From the NCBI GenBank assembly GCA_030683155.1, contig JAUXMV010000101.1:20893-84892 (forward strand): 64,000 nucleotides of DNA, written 5' to 3'. The notes under the pieces are model-generated. The model was not told the DNA's origin, did no database searches, and saw only the letters and a list, made by a program, of their open reading frames with translations. Every line of letters begins with the position of its first letter. Position 1 is the stretch's first letter. Shown here piece by piece: positions 33,960 through 41,612 of the stretch. The stretch is from Bacteroidales bacterium (GTDB lineage Bacteria; Bacteroidota; Bacteroidia; Bacteroidales; F082). Position numbers and translations under genes: made by a program.

Positions 33960-33973
33960 TTATTACGCACAAC
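33960..33973. repeat. Inverted core repeat at the 5' end of the cassette-like gene
   Basis: TTATTACGCACAAC here pairs with GTTGTGCGTAGTAA at 33199-33212 on the far side of the hypothetical gene. The inner seven bases GCACAAC and GTTGTGC are perfectly complementary. This mirrors R'' (RYYYAAC) and R' (GTTRRRY) of integron cassettes with one base off the consensus in each. Confidence 0.5.
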
Positions 33974-34538
33974 TCGCTGCTAAATGCCAATAAATTGTAT
34001 TTTATTGTAAAACAATGATATAAGATAAAGCACAGCATTCAAATGGGCTAAGCGTTTATAAGTGTTTAAAAACGGATAGGCAAAAAGGGTAAAAGAGGAG
34101 CTTTGCTTTTCTTTGGCAGGAAATGATTTGCTGTTAATCAATACGTAAGAAGATGATAGGGTTATCATTCCAAGATGCAACAAAAGAGGTTTGGGAGGAG
34201 GCAATAAAAAATGCGTCAAGCTCAGGTCTTGACAGCATTGCCCAAGATTGGGGTGGTTCTTATTTCTTTTCATACGACTGACTTTTAAGTTAAACAGTTT
34301 AAAAATTATGTGCCCAAAATTTTTATGCAAGCAAGCCGCCGTGCTTGAGAATTAAGAAGGGTTAAAGATATTGGATATTTTGGTTGGTTTGACGAGGATG
34401 GAGAAACTTTTTAGTTTGTGAAGTTTGAAGGGTAGAAGTGTTGGATTTTCGGAGCGCGTACATGTCTACCGAGTAAAACGATGAAGTGAGAAGCAAATCC
34501 TTGCAAACCACTGAACACCAAATGCTTTAAATTGTGTA
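33974..34538. other. Non-coding stretch of the accessory island
   Basis: About 565 bases with no supported gene. The open frame at 33980-34330 on the minus strand has low-complexity composition and no domain. A small hairpin CAAGCA/TGCTTG lies near 34328-34343. The segment around 34450-34530 is GC-richer than its surroundings and reads like a conserved repeat, but only one copy is in this window. Confidence 0.4.
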
Positions 34539-34973
34539 TTAGCGATTCAGGCTTTCTTTTTTAAATCCTTTTTCAAATGCTGCCGGTGTTAATATTTTTG
34601 CTGATTTGAACGGATTATGCGCTAATAAATCTTTATCACCTGTTACCAAATAATCAGCTTTTGAATAATCAATCAAGTCTAACAGAAAATTGTCTTTTGG
34701 GTCTCTATTTATAAAATGTGTTGGTTTTATTTCAACCGTTATCGCTATAGTCTCTAATAATTCGACCAATTCTTTAACGCTTTCTTCGGGAAAGTATTTT
34801 TTCAATTTTTCACGATTTGTGACAATTTTGATTTCAGTCAGAAGTTGTTCTGTAGTGATGATTGTTATACTCCCATCCGAAATATATTTCCTAATCTTCG
34901 TCAAACGCTTGCCAATCAAGAAACTAATCCAAACATTTGTATCAAAGATTACTTTAACTTCTTTGTTTTTCAT
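34539..34973 (-). CDS. PIN-domain toxin of a type II toxin-antitoxin system
   Basis: A 144-residue PIN domain with the first catalytic Asp in VIFDTNVWISFL, an acidic residue in TTEQLLTEIK, and Asp residues in RDPKDNFLLDL and ADYLVTGDKDLL. This is the putative toxin PIN family (TIGR00305-like). PIN toxins are metal-dependent ribonucleases that cut tRNA or mRNA. The start overlaps the end of the antitoxin gene by 20 bases, the usual coupling of these pairs. It lies inside the accessory island. Confidence 0.88.
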   Translation of the reverse strand: MKNKEVKVIFDTNVWISFLIGKRLTKIRKYISDGSITIITTEQLLTEIKIVTNREKLKKYFPEESVKELVELLETIAITVEIKPTHFINRDPKDNFLLDLIDYSKADYLVTGDKDLLAHNPFKSAKILTPAAFEKGFKKESLNR

Positions 34974-35184
34974 AAATTTCTTGTCTTACGCTTTCCACTT
35001 CTTCATTTATGGTTTTAAGGTCAAGGTCTTTTGTTTTGAAGGTCATTAATAACCGTGACAACTTTGAGTCAATAGCTTCTTTTTCCAATTCTCTTGTCAA
35101 CATTACTTTTTGTTGTCTTGGAAGCTGCCTAACTATAGAAAGGATTTGCTCAAATGTAATATCTATTTGCAATGCTGTTTTCAT
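34954..35184 (-). CDS. Antitoxin partner of the PIN toxin
   Basis: A 76-residue protein starting MKTALQIDITFEQILSIVRQLPRQQKVML. The frame extends to a TTG at 35196, but ATG at 35184 is preferred. The N-terminal segment with IVRQLP and a charged, probably helical C-terminus (LKTINEEVESVRQEIYEKQ) is typical of small antitoxins that occur upstream of PIN genes in Bacteroidota and Cyanobacteria. It should bind the toxin and its own promoter. The -7 element TAAATTTG at 35210-35217 and a palindrome CAATTTAATTG at 35194-35204 lie directly upstream, fitting self-repression. Confidence 0.78.
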   Translation of the reverse strand: MKTALQIDITFEQILSIVRQLPRQQKVMLTRELEKEAIDSKLSRLLMTFKTKDLDLKTINEEVESVRQEIYEKQRS

Positions 35185-35193
35185 ATTTTCAAG

Positions 35194-35217
35194 CAATTTA
35201 ATTGTTTAGCAAATTTA
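35194..35217 (-). promoter_or_regulatory. Promoter and candidate operator of the toxin-antitoxin operon
   Basis: An exact -7 element TAAATTTG (35210-35217) is followed after 5 bases by the 11-bp palindrome CAATTTAATTG (35194-35204), just upstream of the antitoxin ATG. The arrangement would allow autoregulation. Confidence 0.45.
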
Positions 35218-35359
35218 CAAAATTATCATTTCAGAACCCAATTTTCTTTAAGTCCTGTTCCACTTAGCCTGACCGCTAATGCTTTCATATTAAACCTGTC
35301 AGTGCTTTCATTAATTTTTTCTTTAAAGAAGGGGAAATTTTTTTTCGGTTTGGGGTATA

Positions 35360-35416
35360 CACACTCTTTGGCAAGCTTTGGTTTGAGCTTGGGCTTTTGT
35401 GGCTTGACAATGTGTG
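35360..35416. repeat. Imperfect inverted repeat at the right edge of the accessory island
   Basis: The left arm CACACTCTTTGGCAAGC (35360-35376) pairs imperfectly with the right arm GCTTGACAATGTGTG (35402-35416) over a 25-base spacer. It lies in the 235-base gap between the antitoxin promoter and the SRAP gene, where no gene is seen. It may be a second degenerate recombination site or a mobile-repeat scar. Confidence 0.4.
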
Positions 35417-35454
35417 TGGCTGCTGCGATGGCTCATAAGAGAAATAGTCATTTT

Positions 35455-36156
35455 CTAAAAAAGCTCTCCCTGTTCAGCAACGCGGTTCACCAAGGATTTA
35501 TCATCTCTGGCAACAGCATTTACAGCAGCAGAAACCGGATAACATTCCATTTCCGATGCAGGAAAAGGCTCAAGCAAGGATTGCAGTCGGGTCAAATCAT
35601 TTTCCTGTAACCAGATTTCTTCTTTTTCCCGTGGTAAAATCAAGGGCATCCGTTCATGCACGCCGGCCATAATGCTGTTGGCAGCAGTTGTGATGATTGA
35701 GAAAGTCTGCAGTGTTGTCCCATCATTCTGACGCCAGTTTTCCCAAATGCCAGCCATGGCAAAAAGGGCTTCGTTGCGAAGAAAAAACCTGTAGGCCTGC
35801 TTGACAGGCCCTTTTTTCCATTCGTAAAAACCGTTGGCCGGCACAAGACATCGTCGTTGCGCGAATGCTTGCCGGAAAGCTGGCTTTTCATGGATGCTTT
35901 CGGCTCTGCTGTTGATCATTTTTGCAGCCGCCGAGCTGTCCTTTGCCCAAAAAGGAACCAAACCCCAACGCAGGTAACTTATTACCTCAGGCTTTTCGTT
36001 CAGAATCACCGGCAGCCATTGCATTGGAGCGCAATTGTAACCTTTCGGAACAGGATTTCCGGGTGCATAAGGGCGGTGAATTTCATCATGAACTTCTGTG
36101 TTGAAGCGTTCTGAAATTTCTTTTCCTTTTACTGAAAGTTGAAACCTTCCACACAT
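35455..36156 (-). CDS. SRAP family protein (YedK/HMCES-like)
   Basis: A 233-residue SOS-response-associated peptidase. Cys2 (MCGRF) becomes the N-terminal catalytic residue after Met removal. MINSRAESI, the Glu in VPANGFYEWKK and the His in HERMPLIL complete the active site. These proteins form a covalent thiazolidine link to abasic sites in single-stranded DNA and protect them from breakage. The gene begins 2 bases after the NUDIX gene ends, so the two share a transcript, combining nucleotide-pool and DNA-damage functions. Confidence 0.93.
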   Translation of the reverse strand: MCGRFQLSVKGKEISERFNTEVHDEIHRPYAPGNPVPKGYNCAPMQWLPVILNEKPEVISYLRWGLVPFWAKDSSAAAKMINSRAESIHEKPAFRQAFAQRRCLVPANGFYEWKKGPVKQAYRFFLRNEALFAMAGIWENWRQNDGTTLQTFSIITTAANSIMAGVHERMPLILPREKEEIWLQENDLTRLQSLLEPFPASEMECYPVSAAVNAVARDDKSLVNRVAEQGELF

Positions 36157-36158
36157 TT

Positions 36159-36596
36159 TCAGATGTCATTAATTTTTGAAGCAAGGATGTCTTGCATGAT
36201 TTTTCCGTGATCGAAAGCCATTTCGGGCAAATGATTTATGTTATACCAGCCAACTTCACTGGCATCATCATTTGCAGATGCATTTTGATTTTCGTCTGCC
36301 CGTGCTGTAAAAACAACAGTCACTGTTCTGTGACGTGGATCTCTGTCAGGATCGCCATACGTATGAAACTGACTGAAATTTAAATTTTTTAATCCGGTTT
36401 CTTCTTCTATTTCACGGGCAACTGCCGCTTCAAGTGTTTCATCCATATCAACGAAACCTCCCGGAAAAGCCCAGCAACCCTCGAAAGGCGCATGAAGCCT
36501 CCGGATGAGCAGCACTTGTTTTTCATTTCCGATCTTGCGGAAAATTACCCCATCTACAGTGACGGCCGGTCTTGGATATGCATAGGTGAACTCCAT
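36159..36596 (-). CDS. NUDIX hydrolase
   Basis: A 145-residue NUDIX protein starting MEFTYAYPRPAVTVD. The NUDIX box reads GGFVDMDETLEAAVAREIEEETGL, matching GX5EX7REUXEEXGU. The frame can be read from an ATG at 36620, but the -7 element TAACTTTG at 36608-36615 would start the transcript after it, so ATG at 36596 is assigned. Substrate is unknown; the family includes 8-oxo-dGTP, ADP-ribose and NADH hydrolases. The following SRAP gene suggests a house-cleaning or repair role. Confidence 0.9.
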   Translation of the reverse strand: MEFTYAYPRPAVTVDGVIFRKIGNEKQVLLIRRLHAPFEGCWAFPGGFVDMDETLEAAVAREIEEETGLKNLNFSQFHTYGDPDRDPRHRTVTVVFTARADENQNASANDDASEVGWYNINHLPEMAFDHGKIMQDILASKINDI

Positions 36597-36607
36597 AATC
36601 TTTCTTG

Positions 36608-36615
36608 CAAAGTTA
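36608..36615 (-). promoter_or_regulatory. -7 promoter element (TAACTTTG) for the NUDIX-SRAP operon
   Basis: Exact TAnnTTTG match 11 bases before the chosen ATG at 36596. It rules against the upstream ATG at 36620. Confidence 0.6.
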
Positions 36616-36715
36616 ATCATGAAGTGTATTAATACTCTTTATTCAAAACTAAATCTTTTCGGATGCTTATGAAAAACTTAATGTCAAAACAGATAAAAAC
36701 GGCAGGAATTTGAGC

Positions 36716-36723
36716 TAATTTTG
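36716..36723 (+). promoter_or_regulatory. -7 promoter element (TAATTTTG) for the flavodoxin-like pair
   Basis: Exact TAnnTTTG match upstream of the first flavodoxin-like gene, 38 bases before the ATG at 36762. Confidence 0.45.
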
Positions 36724-36761
36724 TTGCTGAAACCTGAATGCAAATTAATTACCCGAAATTG

Positions 36762-37313
36762 ATGAACATTACAATCCTCAATGGTGATCCGGAAATTGGC
36801 GACACCGATTTTTCACGCTGGATCGAAAAACTGGCAGAATCCTATGAAACTGATAACAATGTCAAGGTTTTTCGCTTGAGCGATATGCAGCTGCACTATT
36901 GCATTGGCTGCTGGACATGTTGGTGGGAAACACCGGGCATTTGTATTCACAAAGATGATGCACCTGAGATTTTCAGCGCTGTTATCAATGCTGACTTTTT
37001 CATTTTTGCTTCACCGCTGATTGCTGGCTTTACGAGTGCTTTGCTTAAAAAAATCACCGACAGACTGATCGTTCTTATTCATCCTTACATGATCGTTAAA
37101 CAAGGCGAATCACACCATAGAAAGCGTTACGAAAATTATCCCGACTTTGGACTTATAATCCAAAAAGAAGCCGATACCGATGAGGAAGACCTTCAAATTG
37201 TCAAGGATATTTATGATCGGCTTTCTGTAAATTTCCATTCGAAACTGCGTTTCATGAAACTAACCGATCAACATCAACCGGAGGATATTGTATATGCGAC
37301 TCACCATTTTTAA
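36762..37313 (+). CDS. Flavodoxin-like NAD(P)H-dependent oxidoreductase with Cys motif
   Basis: A 183-residue protein starting MNITILNGDPEIGDTDF, a flavodoxin-like FMN phosphate loop. It carries CIGCWTCWWETPGIC (about residues 47-61), seen in iron-sulfur flavoprotein-like members, and ADFFIFASPLIAGFTSALLKKITDR for FMN binding. The upstream ATG at 36738 is an alternative start. The Cys cluster could bind an Fe-S cluster or form a redox disulfide. It overlaps the next gene by 20 bases. Confidence 0.78.
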   Translation: MNITILNGDPEIGDTDFSRWIEKLAESYETDNNVKVFRLSDMQLHYCIGCWTCWWETPGICIHKDDAPEIFSAVINADFFIFASPLIAGFTSALLKKITDRLIVLIHPYMIVKQGESHHRKRYENYPDFGLIIQKEADTDEEDLQIVKDIYDRLSVNFHSKLRFMKLTDQHQPEDIVYATHHF

Positions 37314-37953
37314 CGGTTCACCCCGAAATAAAAAAAGCAACTCCAAAATCCTGACGGAAAAATTCATCGAGGGATTTAACGAGGCATCTGACGATCAGCC
37401 TGAGGTATTTTATCTGGCAAGCGCACGAAACAGGGAAATGCATTTAAAAGCCTTTTCTGAATCTGAAACCTGTCTGATAATTTTTCCGCTTTACACCGAT
37501 TCTATGCCCGGCATAGTGAAAGAGTTTTTTGAAATGATTTACCTCAGCGATTTGCCGAGACCCGCCAGACTTGGTTTTATATTACAATCTGGGTTTGCAG
37601 AGTCCATTCATTCTGTGTATCTTGAACGCTATCTGAAAAAATTTACCCGCCGCCTGAAATGCGAATATATTGGCACAGTTATTAAAGGTGGCGTCGAGGG
37701 TATCCAAATTATGCCTCCTTCTATGACCCGAAAACTGTTTAAAAACTTCAAAGCAATGGGTAAATATTTTGCTGAAACAGGGCAGTTTTCTCCTGAAATT
37801 ATGAGGGAATTTGCAAAGCCCTATAAAATGCCCATTCTGAAACAATGGCTCTATCCGCTACTGCCCTCTTCCCTGCATAACTTTTATTGGAATGCCAATC
37901 TGAAAAAAAACAATGCATGGGAAAAGCGTTTTGATGCGCCCTATAAACTGTAA
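37294..37953 (+). CDS. Flavodoxin-like NAD(P)H-dependent oxidoreductase, second of pair
   Basis: A 219-residue protein starting MRLTIFNGSPRNKKSNSKIL with a typical FMN-binding loop (NGSPR). It then has CLIIFPLYTDSMPGIVKEFFEMI and GFILQSGFAES, but no CxxC cluster. ATG at 37294 is preceded by a GGAGG at 37280-37284, one of the few clear ribosome sites in the window and a sign of translation from inside the previous gene. The pair is probably translationally coupled and may work as a heterodimer, with the Cys cluster in only one subunit; this is inference. Confidence 0.75.
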   Translation: MRLTIFNGSPRNKKSNSKILTEKFIEGFNEASDDQPEVFYLASARNREMHLKAFSESETCLIIFPLYTDSMPGIVKEFFEMIYLSDLPRPARLGFILQSGFAESIHSVYLERYLKKFTRRLKCEYIGTVIKGGVEGIQIMPPSMTRKLFKNFKAMGKYFAETGQFSPEIMREFAKPYKMPILKQWLYPLLPSSLHNFYWNANLKKNNAWEKRFDAPYKL

Positions 37954-38071
37954 TTATTTTCATCCGGCTGATTTTTATGCAGATCGATCTGTCAAAGCAC
38001 TTGCCGAAATATATTTCTTTAGTCCGGAATGATTGAATAAGGCCTGTCTGAATTTCAAAAAATCATGAATA

Positions 38072-38395
38072 TTACAAAAAACCAAGCTCTAATTTTGCTT
38101 CATCTGTAAGCATTTCCTGATCCCAGGGAGGTTCAAATGTGAGTTCAACTTCGGATGAGCGGACATTTTTTACCATCGCAACAGTATTTTTAACCTCCTG
38201 AGGTAAGCTTTCAGCAACAGGACAGTTTGGAGAAGTGAGGGTCATCAAAACTTTGACATCAGCATCATCACTGATAGAAATTTCATAGATAAGTCCTAAT
38301 TCATAGATGTTTACCGGGATTTCCGGATCGTATATTGTTCGTAAAACGGTGATTACGTTCTTCTCAATTTCAGTTCTTTTTTCTGCATTCATCAT
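38072..38395 (-). CDS. sufT: SufT-like Fe-S assembly protein (MIP18/DUF59)
   Basis: A 107-residue DUF59 protein: VLRTIYDPEIPVNIYELGLIYEI, LTSPNCPVAESLPQEV and EPPWDQEMLTDEAKLELG. In bacteria it helps mature Fe-S proteins. It is the last gene of the suf operon, 42 bases after sufE. Two adjacent ATG codons (38395 and 38392) could serve as start. Confidence 0.92.
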   Translation of the reverse strand: MMNAEKRTEIEKNVITVLRTIYDPEIPVNIYELGLIYEISISDDADVKVLMTLTSPNCPVAESLPQEVKNTVAMVKNVRSSEVELTFEPPWDQEMLTDEAKLELGFL

Positions 38396-38437
38396 CTTAT
38401 CTGCTTAAATTTTAATGTGACTTAAAACTAAAATTTT

Positions 38438-38863
38438 CTAATTATCCATCTTTAGCTTATAAACCTGCGCATACAGCTTTATCTGCTTTATCATTGAAAC
38501 AAGTCCATTTGAACGCGTTGGCGAAAGATGTTCTTTCAGTCCAATATTGTCAATATAACTCAAATCTGCTTTAAGAATATCCTCTGGCGATTGTCCGGAA
38601 AGGACTCTGATCAAGATGTTTACAATTCCTTTTGTGATAACTGCATCGCTGTCGGCAGTGAAATAAATTTTGCCATCCTTGTACTTGGCATGTAGCCAAA
38701 CCCTTGACTGACAGCCTGTAATAAGATGATTATTTGTTTTGTACTGGGCATCAATCAAAGGAGTGTCTTTACCCATTTCGATAAGCAGATTGTATTTATC
38801 CATCCAGTCGTCGAAAGCCGAAAACTCCTCTATAATCTGTTGTTGAATTGCTTCGATAGTCAT
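38438..38863 (-). CDS. sufE: Cysteine desulfuration protein SufE
   Basis: A 141-residue SufE with the sulfur-accepting Cys in LITGCQSRVWL (about residue 51) and the ending LSPTRSNGLVSMIKQIKLYA. It takes persulfide sulfur from SufS and passes it to the SufBCD scaffold. It lies 61 bases after sufS; an exact -7 element TATTTTTG at 38901-38908 in that gap suggests a secondary promoter for sufE-sufT. Confidence 0.93.
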   Translation of the reverse strand: MTIEAIQQQIIEEFSAFDDWMDKYNLLIEMGKDTPLIDAQYKTNNHLITGCQSRVWLHAKYKDGKIYFTADSDAVITKGIVNILIRVLSGQSPEDILKADLSYIDNIGLKEHLSPTRSNGLVSMIKQIKLYAQVYKLKMDN

Positions 38864-38900
38864 TTTTTACAATTTGAAGTACGGTTTTTTTTGCTTCAGA

Positions 38901-38908
38901 CAAAAATA
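38901..38908 (-). promoter_or_regulatory. -7 promoter element (TATTTTTG), internal promoter before sufE
   Basis: Exact TAnnTTTG match in the sufS-sufE gap, 37 bases before the sufE ATG. Confidence 0.4.
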
Positions 38909-38924
38909 ATCAATTTCGTTTGCC

Positions 38925-40151
38925 TCAGCTGAGCATTGTGACAGCCCTTCTGACGGCTTCTGTAAGTTTATCGATTTCTTCAAAGGTATTGTATAAAGCA
39001 AATGAAGCTCTTACAGTACCGGGAATTTGAAAACGATCCATCAACGGCTGAGCACAATGATGCCCTGTTCGCACAGCAATGCCCATTTTATCGAGCAAAG
39101 TACCAAGGTCATATGGATGAATATTGCCAACAAGGAAAGAAATTACAGCTGCTTTTTTTGCCGCCTGCCCTATGAAACGCATACCTTCAATAGTTCCAAG
39201 CTGTTGGTGTCCGTAGGCAAGCAATTCGTTTTCATAGGCTGCGATGGCTTCAAAACCTGTTTTTTCAACAAAACGCAATGCAGTCTCCAAGCCCAAAACT
39301 GCTCCCACATTGGGTGTTCCGGCTTCAAATTTGAAGGGCAAACTGTTGTAGGTTGTTTTCTCAAAACTTACCTGATCAACCATTTCGCCTCCAAACTGAT
39401 AAGGAGGCATCTTTTCGAGCCATGATTCCTTTCCATAAAGCACTCCAACGCCCATTGGCGCATATACTTTATGGCCTGAAAAAACGAAAAAATCACAATC
39501 CAAATCCTGCATATCGACTTGCATATGTGCAACAGACTGAGCGCCATCAACCAATACCGGGATATTAAAAGTATGAGCCAGATGAATCATTTCTTTCACC
39601 GGATTGATTGTTCCCAAAGCATTTGAGATATGGGTAATGGCAACGATTTTCGGCCCTTGCTCCAGCAAATACTTGTAATGATCAAGATCTGTTTCGCCCA
39701 CATCATTGATTCTGGCAACCAAAAGCTGGGTTCCGTTTTCATGACAAATTTGTTGCCACGGAATCAGATTGCTATGGTGTTCCATCCCGGTAATCAGAAC
39801 TCTATCACCTTGTTTCATTAGCAATTTACCTAAGGAAGAGGCTACAAGATTCACAGATTCCGTTGTTCCGCGTGTAAAAATAATCTCGTGTGAATGACTT
39901 GCATTGATGAGTCCGGCGATATATTTTCTTGAATTTTCAAAAGCTTCAGTCGCTTGTTGACTAAGATAATGCACTCCACGATGGATGTTGCAATTCTCAT
40001 GCTCATAATATTGCTGCACTCTTTTGATGACTGAATATGGCTTTTGTGTTGTTGCAGCATTGTCAAGATAAACCAATGGTTTATTGTAAACAAACTGATT
40101 CAGAACCGGGAAAGCCTGCCTTAACGCTTCAACATTCAATGAGGTAGTCAT
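38925..40151 (-). CDS. sufS: Cysteine desulfurase SufS
   Basis: A 408-residue class V aminotransferase-like enzyme. The PLP-binding Lys is in VFSGHKVYAPMGVGVLYG and the catalytic Cys in VRTGHHCAQPLMDRF, the SufS (group II) form. It mobilises sulfur from cysteine as a persulfide. It starts 8 bases after sufD ends, within the operon. Confidence 0.95.
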   Translation of the reverse strand: MTTSLNVEALRQAFPVLNQFVYNKPLVYLDNAATTQKPYSVIKRVQQYYEHENCNIHRGVHYLSQQATEAFENSRKYIAGLINASHSHEIIFTRGTTESVNLVASSLGKLLMKQGDRVLITGMEHHSNLIPWQQICHENGTQLLVARINDVGETDLDHYKYLLEQGPKIVAITHISNALGTINPVKEMIHLAHTFNIPVLVDGAQSVAHMQVDMQDLDCDFFVFSGHKVYAPMGVGVLYGKESWLEKMPPYQFGGEMVDQVSFEKTTYNSLPFKFEAGTPNVGAVLGLETALRFVEKTGFEAIAAYENELLAYGHQQLGTIEGMRFIGQAAKKAAVISFLVGNIHPYDLGTLLDKMGIAVRTGHHCAQPLMDRFQIPGTVRASFALYNTFEEIDKLTEAVRRAVTMLS

Positions 40152-40159
40152 TGCTGAAA

Positions 40160-41605
40160 TTATAATTTGCTCATGTCAATTTCAAAATTGTATTCTTTTT
40201 CGGGGGAGCCGCAATGTAAAACACATTTTTCGCAGACAGAAAGTTCACCCCTCAAACGCTTTTTAACCATATCGTCAATGCGGATTCTCAGCGGCTCAAT
40301 ACTTATATTATCAATAATATCGGCAGCAAAGGCATACATAAGCAATAATCTGGCATTGGCAGCACTGATTCCACGTGAACGCAGATAAAACATTGCCTCC
40401 ATATCCAGTTGTCCGATAGTTGCTCCATGCGAGCATTTTACATCGTCGGCATAGATTTCCAGAAAAGGCATCGTATCAATAGTAGCGGTGGGCTTGAGTA
40501 AGATATTGTTGTTGTTTTGATAGGCATTGGTTTTTTGCGCATCGCGGGCAACATAAATATATCCATTGAAAACAGCCGTTGCTTCATCGTCAAGAATTCC
40601 TTTGAAAAGCTCATTGCTGGTGCAGTGTGGCTGATTGTGCAGAATACGAATCTGATTATCCACATGCTGTTGCTTGTCCATCAGGTAAAGCCCGAGAACA
40701 TCGGCATGGGCGCCTTTTCCATCAAGTGCAACTTCAATATTATTGCGGATCATGCCGCAATTGAACGTAAGCGTATTGGTTTTGATGTTGCTATTGGCTT
40801 CCTGCTTGATAAAAGTTGAGTTTACAAGGCCCGACTGATCATTCAGATTTTGCAGTTTGTAAAGTTCAAAGTTTGCATTTTCGGCCACAAAAATTTCAGT
40901 GACAGTATTAACAAGACTTGTGAAATGGTTGATGGAATCATCACAATGCATCAGGCTCAAATGGCTGTTGCGCCCCAGAATAATCAGGTTGCGGTTTTGA
41001 ACGAAATTATTCTCATTGCGGTCGATCAGCTTGATAATTTGCAAAGTCTTTGAAGCCTTAACACCATCAGGAACGTAAATAAAAACGCCATCCTGAACCA
41101 AAGCAGTGTTAATGCTTACAAAACTGTTGTTTTCACTATGAGCTAGCTCTCCGTAGTATTTTTCGAAAAGTGCGGGATAGGCTTTCATTCCAGCTCTGAA
41201 ACTGCCAACAATTATTCCATCAGTGGTTGTGTGCAGTCCGCTTTCACTGTCGTGGAACCATCCATTAAGCAAAGAAATTATTTCTGTATTGAAGTTGTGC
41301 ACTTCACAACGGAATAATTCTTCAACATTTTTCTCTGTCTTTTGTGGCTCCAGCGCATGCACATATTGTTGTTCAAGCATGCCATCAATTTCCGAGAAAC
41401 GCCACTTTTCATGGGAGCTGTCAGGAAATCCTGTTGTAAGAAAATCCTTAAAATGCTTTTCACGAAGGGCGGTTACCTTCGGAATATCGTAGGCAGTCAC
41501 CAGGTGTTTTTTCTCTTCAAACTGATTTATGAGCAGTTCGTCGAGTGCCTGAAGCTGTTGTGTTTCGTAGTTGCTCATGGTTTCATCCTTTAATTGCTTT
41601 TGCAT
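40160..41605 (-). CDS. sufD: Fe-S cluster assembly protein SufD
   Basis: A 481-residue SufB/SufD-family beta-helix protein: GVFIYVPDGVKASKTLQII, VEVALDGKGAHADV-like strands and CSHGATIGQLDMEAMFYLRSRGIS near the C-terminus. It forms the SufBC2D scaffold that builds and releases Fe-S clusters. The start may instead be the ATG at 41578 (MSNYETQQLQ). It lies 7 bases after sufC. Confidence 0.94.
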   Translation of the reverse strand: MQKQLKDETMSNYETQQLQALDELLINQFEEKKHLVTAYDIPKVTALREKHFKDFLTTGFPDSSHEKWRFSEIDGMLEQQYVHALEPQKTEKNVEELFRCEVHNFNTEIISLLNGWFHDSESGLHTTTDGIIVGSFRAGMKAYPALFEKYYGELAHSENNSFVSINTALVQDGVFIYVPDGVKASKTLQIIKLIDRNENNFVQNRNLIILGRNSHLSLMHCDDSINHFTSLVNTVTEIFVAENANFELYKLQNLNDQSGLVNSTFIKQEANSNIKTNTLTFNCGMIRNNIEVALDGKGAHADVLGLYLMDKQQHVDNQIRILHNQPHCTSNELFKGILDDEATAVFNGYIYVARDAQKTNAYQNNNNILLKPTATIDTMPFLEIYADDVKCSHGATIGQLDMEAMFYLRSRGISAANARLLLMYAFAADIIDNISIEPLRIRIDDMVKKRLRGELSVCEKCVLHCGSPEKEYNFEIDMSKL

Positions 41606-41612
41606 TGGAACC

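Noticed and set aside
33980..34330. 116-codon open frame on the minus strand in the accessory island
   Set aside because: Low-complexity composition, no signal, no domain and no promoter element; it reads like chance in repeat-type DNA.
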